A stretch of DNA of 64,000 nt, from contig NZ_JACBZR010000001.1 in the NCBI RefSeq assembly GCF_013408335.1, forward strand, positions 4,317,501 to 4,381,500, written 5' to 3'. Numbering within the stretch: the stretch's first letter is position 1; every line of letters starts with the position of its first letter. This DNA is from Nocardioides panzhihuensis. Its GTDB lineage: Bacteria > Actinomycetota > Actinomycetes > Propionibacteriales > Nocardioidaceae. The notes under the pieces were generated by a model, which was not told the origin of the DNA, did not search any database, and was given only the letters and a program-made list of their open reading frames with translations. Positions 62,526-64,000 of this stretch are shown here, in pieces. Position numbers and translations under genes: made by a program.

Positions 62526-64000
62526 ATGTCCGAGATCCTCAAGGCAAATCTCCGCAACGTCGCCATCGTTGCGCACGTCGACCACGGTAAGACCACGCTG
62601 GTCGACGCCATGCTGCGTCAGGCAGGCACCTTCACCGAGCACGAGGCCGAGTCGGTCGCCGACCGGGTCATGGACTCCGGCGAGCTCGAGCGCGAGAAGG
62701 GCATCACCATCCTCGCGAAGAACACCGCGATCCACTACAACGGGCCGAGCGCTCCCGAGGGGATGACGATCAACATCATCGACACCCCCGGCCACGCCGA
62801 CTTCGGTGGTGAGGTCGAGCGCGGTCTGTCGATGGTCGACGGGATCGTGCTGCTGGTCGACGCCTCCGAGGGCCCCCTCCCCCAGACCCGCTTCGTGCTG
62901 CGCAAGGCGCTCAACGCCGACATGCCGGTGGTGCTGGTGGTCAACAAGGTCGACCGTCCCGACGCCCGCATCGAGGAGGTCGTCGACGAGACCTACGAGC
63001 TCTTCATGGACCTGCTCGACGACTCGCACAGCCAGGACGCGCTCGACTTCCCGGTGGTCTACGCCTCCGGCAAGGCCGGCGTCGCCGCGCTCGAGCAGCC
63101 CGGCAACGGTGAGCTGCCCGACTCCAAGGACCTCGAGCCGCTGTTCCAGACGATCATGGACACGATCCCGGCTCCGACCTACGTCGAGGGCGCGCCGCTC
63201 CAGGCCCACGTCACCAACCTCGACGCGAGCCCGTTCCTCGGCCGCCTCGCGCTGGTCCGCGTCCACCAGGGCACCCTGAAGAAGGGCCAGAACGTCGCCT
63301 GGATGCGGCGTGACGGCGACGTCAAGAACGTACGCATCACCGAGCTGCTCATCACCGAGGGCCTCGAGCGCAAGCCGGGCGAGGTCGCCGGCCCCGGTGA
63401 CATCGTCGCCATCGCCGGCATCCCGGAGATCACCATCGGCGAGACGCTCGCCGACCCGGAGAACCCGGTCGCGCTGCCGCTCATCCACGTCGACGAGCCG
63501 GCCATCTCGATGACCATCGGCACCAACACCTCGCCGCTGGTCGGCAAGGTCAAGGGCTCGAAGGTCACCGCGCGTCTGGTCAAGGACCGCCTTGACCAGG
63601 AGCTCATCGGCAACGTGTCGCTGAAGATCCTCAACACCGAGCGTCCGGACGCCTGGGAGGTCCAGGGCCGCGGCGAGCTGGCGCTGGCGATCCTGGTCGA
63701 GCAGATGCGCCGCGAGGGCTACGAGCTGACCGTCGGCAAGCCGCAGGTGGTCACCAAGGAGGTCGACGGCAAGGTCCACGAGCCGTACGAGCGCCTGACC
63801 ATCGACGCCCCGGAGGAGTACCTCGGCTCCATCACCGAGCTGCTCGCCACCCGCAAGGGCCGCATGGAGGGCATGACCAACCACGGCACCGGCTGGGTGC
63901 GCATGGAGTTCATCGTGCCGGCGCGTGGCCTGATCGGCTTCCGCACCGAGTTCCTCACCGAGACCCGCGGCACCGGTATCGCCCACCACATCTCCGAGGG
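62526..64000 (+). CDS. typA: Translational GTPase TypA/BipA (cut by window edge)
   Basis: 491 codons are visible, running off the right edge. The G domain has G1 AHVDHGKTTLVDAML, the switch I region with GITILAKNTAI, G3 DTPGHADF and G4 NKVDRPDA, followed by the beta-barrel domain II and an EF-G-like domain III/V (EVQGRGELALAILVEQMRREG, MEGMTNHGTGWVRMEF). TypA binds ribosomes under stress. ATG 62526 is the start. It is divergent from the M4 protease gene. Confidence 0.95.
   Translation, partial: MSEILKANLRNVAIVAHVDHGKTTLVDAMLRQAGTFTEHEAESVADRVMDSGELEREKGITILAKNTAIHYNGPSAPEGMTINIIDTPGHADFGGEVERGLSMVDGIVLLVDASEGPLPQTRFVLRKALNADMPVVLVVNKVDRPDARIEEVVDETYELFMDLLDDSHSQDALDFPVVYASGKAGVAALEQPGNGELPDSKDLEPLFQTIMDTIPAPTYVEGAPLQAHVTNLDASPFLGRLALVRVHQGTLKKGQNVAWMRRDGDVKNVRITELLITEGLERKPGEVAGPGDIVAIAGIPEITIGETLADPENPVALPLIHVDEPAISMTIGTNTSPLVGKVKGSKVTARLVKDRLDQELIGNVSLKILNTERPDAWEVQGRGELALAILVEQMRREGYELTVGKPQVVTKEVDGKVHEPYERLTIDAPEEYLGSITELLATRKGRMEGMTNHGTGWVRMEFIVPARGLIGFRTEFLTETRGTGIAHHISE

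Noticed and set aside
62484..63989. Minus-strand open frame of about 500 codons opposite typA
   Set aside because: typA is unmistakable on the plus strand; the antisense product is compositionally biased.

Overview
The window is high-GC chromosomal DNA from an actinobacterium. A Nocardioides-like (Propionibacteriales) organism fits best, from overall composition and from actinobacterial markers: mshA (mycothiol), carD, senX3-regX3-phoU, an F420-type LLM oxidoreductase, DUF3263 plus LytR_C proteins, an ECF42-type sigma factor, and groEL and lon carrying CIRCE and HAIR operators. Genes are dense on both strands. There are no rRNA genes, CRISPR arrays, transposases or phage genes, and one tRNA (Thr, TGT).

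Layout. 1-6.3 kb: the N-terminus of a GAF-domain regulator, a GNAT protein, a TspO-like membrane protein, then a minus-strand accessory block for a molybdenum hydroxylase (XdhC, CoxE-type VWA protein, MoxR ATPase, MobA/MocA-like transferase, anchored protein) without the hydroxylase itself. 6.7-10.2 kb: a lipoprotein hydrolase, groEL with two CIRCE operators, a second GNAT. 10.4-15.6 kb: an M1 metallopeptidase directly behind a Pls/PosA-type single-module peptide synthetase. 15.7-21 kb: two YCII/DGPF proteins, their ECF42 sigma factor, and a tandem pair of acyl-CoA synthetases. 21-22.6 kb: a HipBA-type toxin-antitoxin pair with several operators. 22.6-27.6 kb: an SGNH hydrolase, thrC behind a SAM-I riboswitch, and lon behind a HAIR operator. 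27.6-32 kb: trehalose genes otsB and otsA, LytR_C and DUF3263 proteins, a Gfo/Idh/MocA oxidoreductase. 32-41 kb: an FMN glutamate synthase-like protein, LLM oxidoreductase, ung, rhomboid protease, pdxY, tRNA-Thr, AGCS symporter, metallophosphoesterase. 41-46.5 kb: rlmB, cysS, ispF, nirD-like, ispD, a degenerate IspD-like protein, carD. 47-52 kb: UbiA-like protein, lipoprotein, gpmA, phoU, senX3, regX3. 52-57.5 kb: secreted repeat protein, MFS, GlxA-type regulator, EamA. 57.5-64 kb: YbjN, mshA, SDR, racemase-like protein, an M4 protease with a C-terminal emfourin-like domain, and the start of typA.

Two regions resemble conserved actinobacterial neighbourhoods (carD-ispD-ispF-cysS-rlmB, and mshA-ybjN-gpmA-senX3-regX3), here interrupted by extra genes. 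The most distinctive DNA-level features are large palindromes at gene ends. They include a family of arrays with a 21-nt period at four 3' ends, an 88-nt inverted repeat after thrC, a nested hairpin after lon, and palindromic elements that have entered coding sequence in the Cox-type block. The biology most worth a second look is the SAM-I riboswitch on threonine synthase, the protease-inhibitor fusion, the Pls/M1 pair, the racemase-like protein lacking its catalytic cysteine, and the degenerate IspD paralogue.
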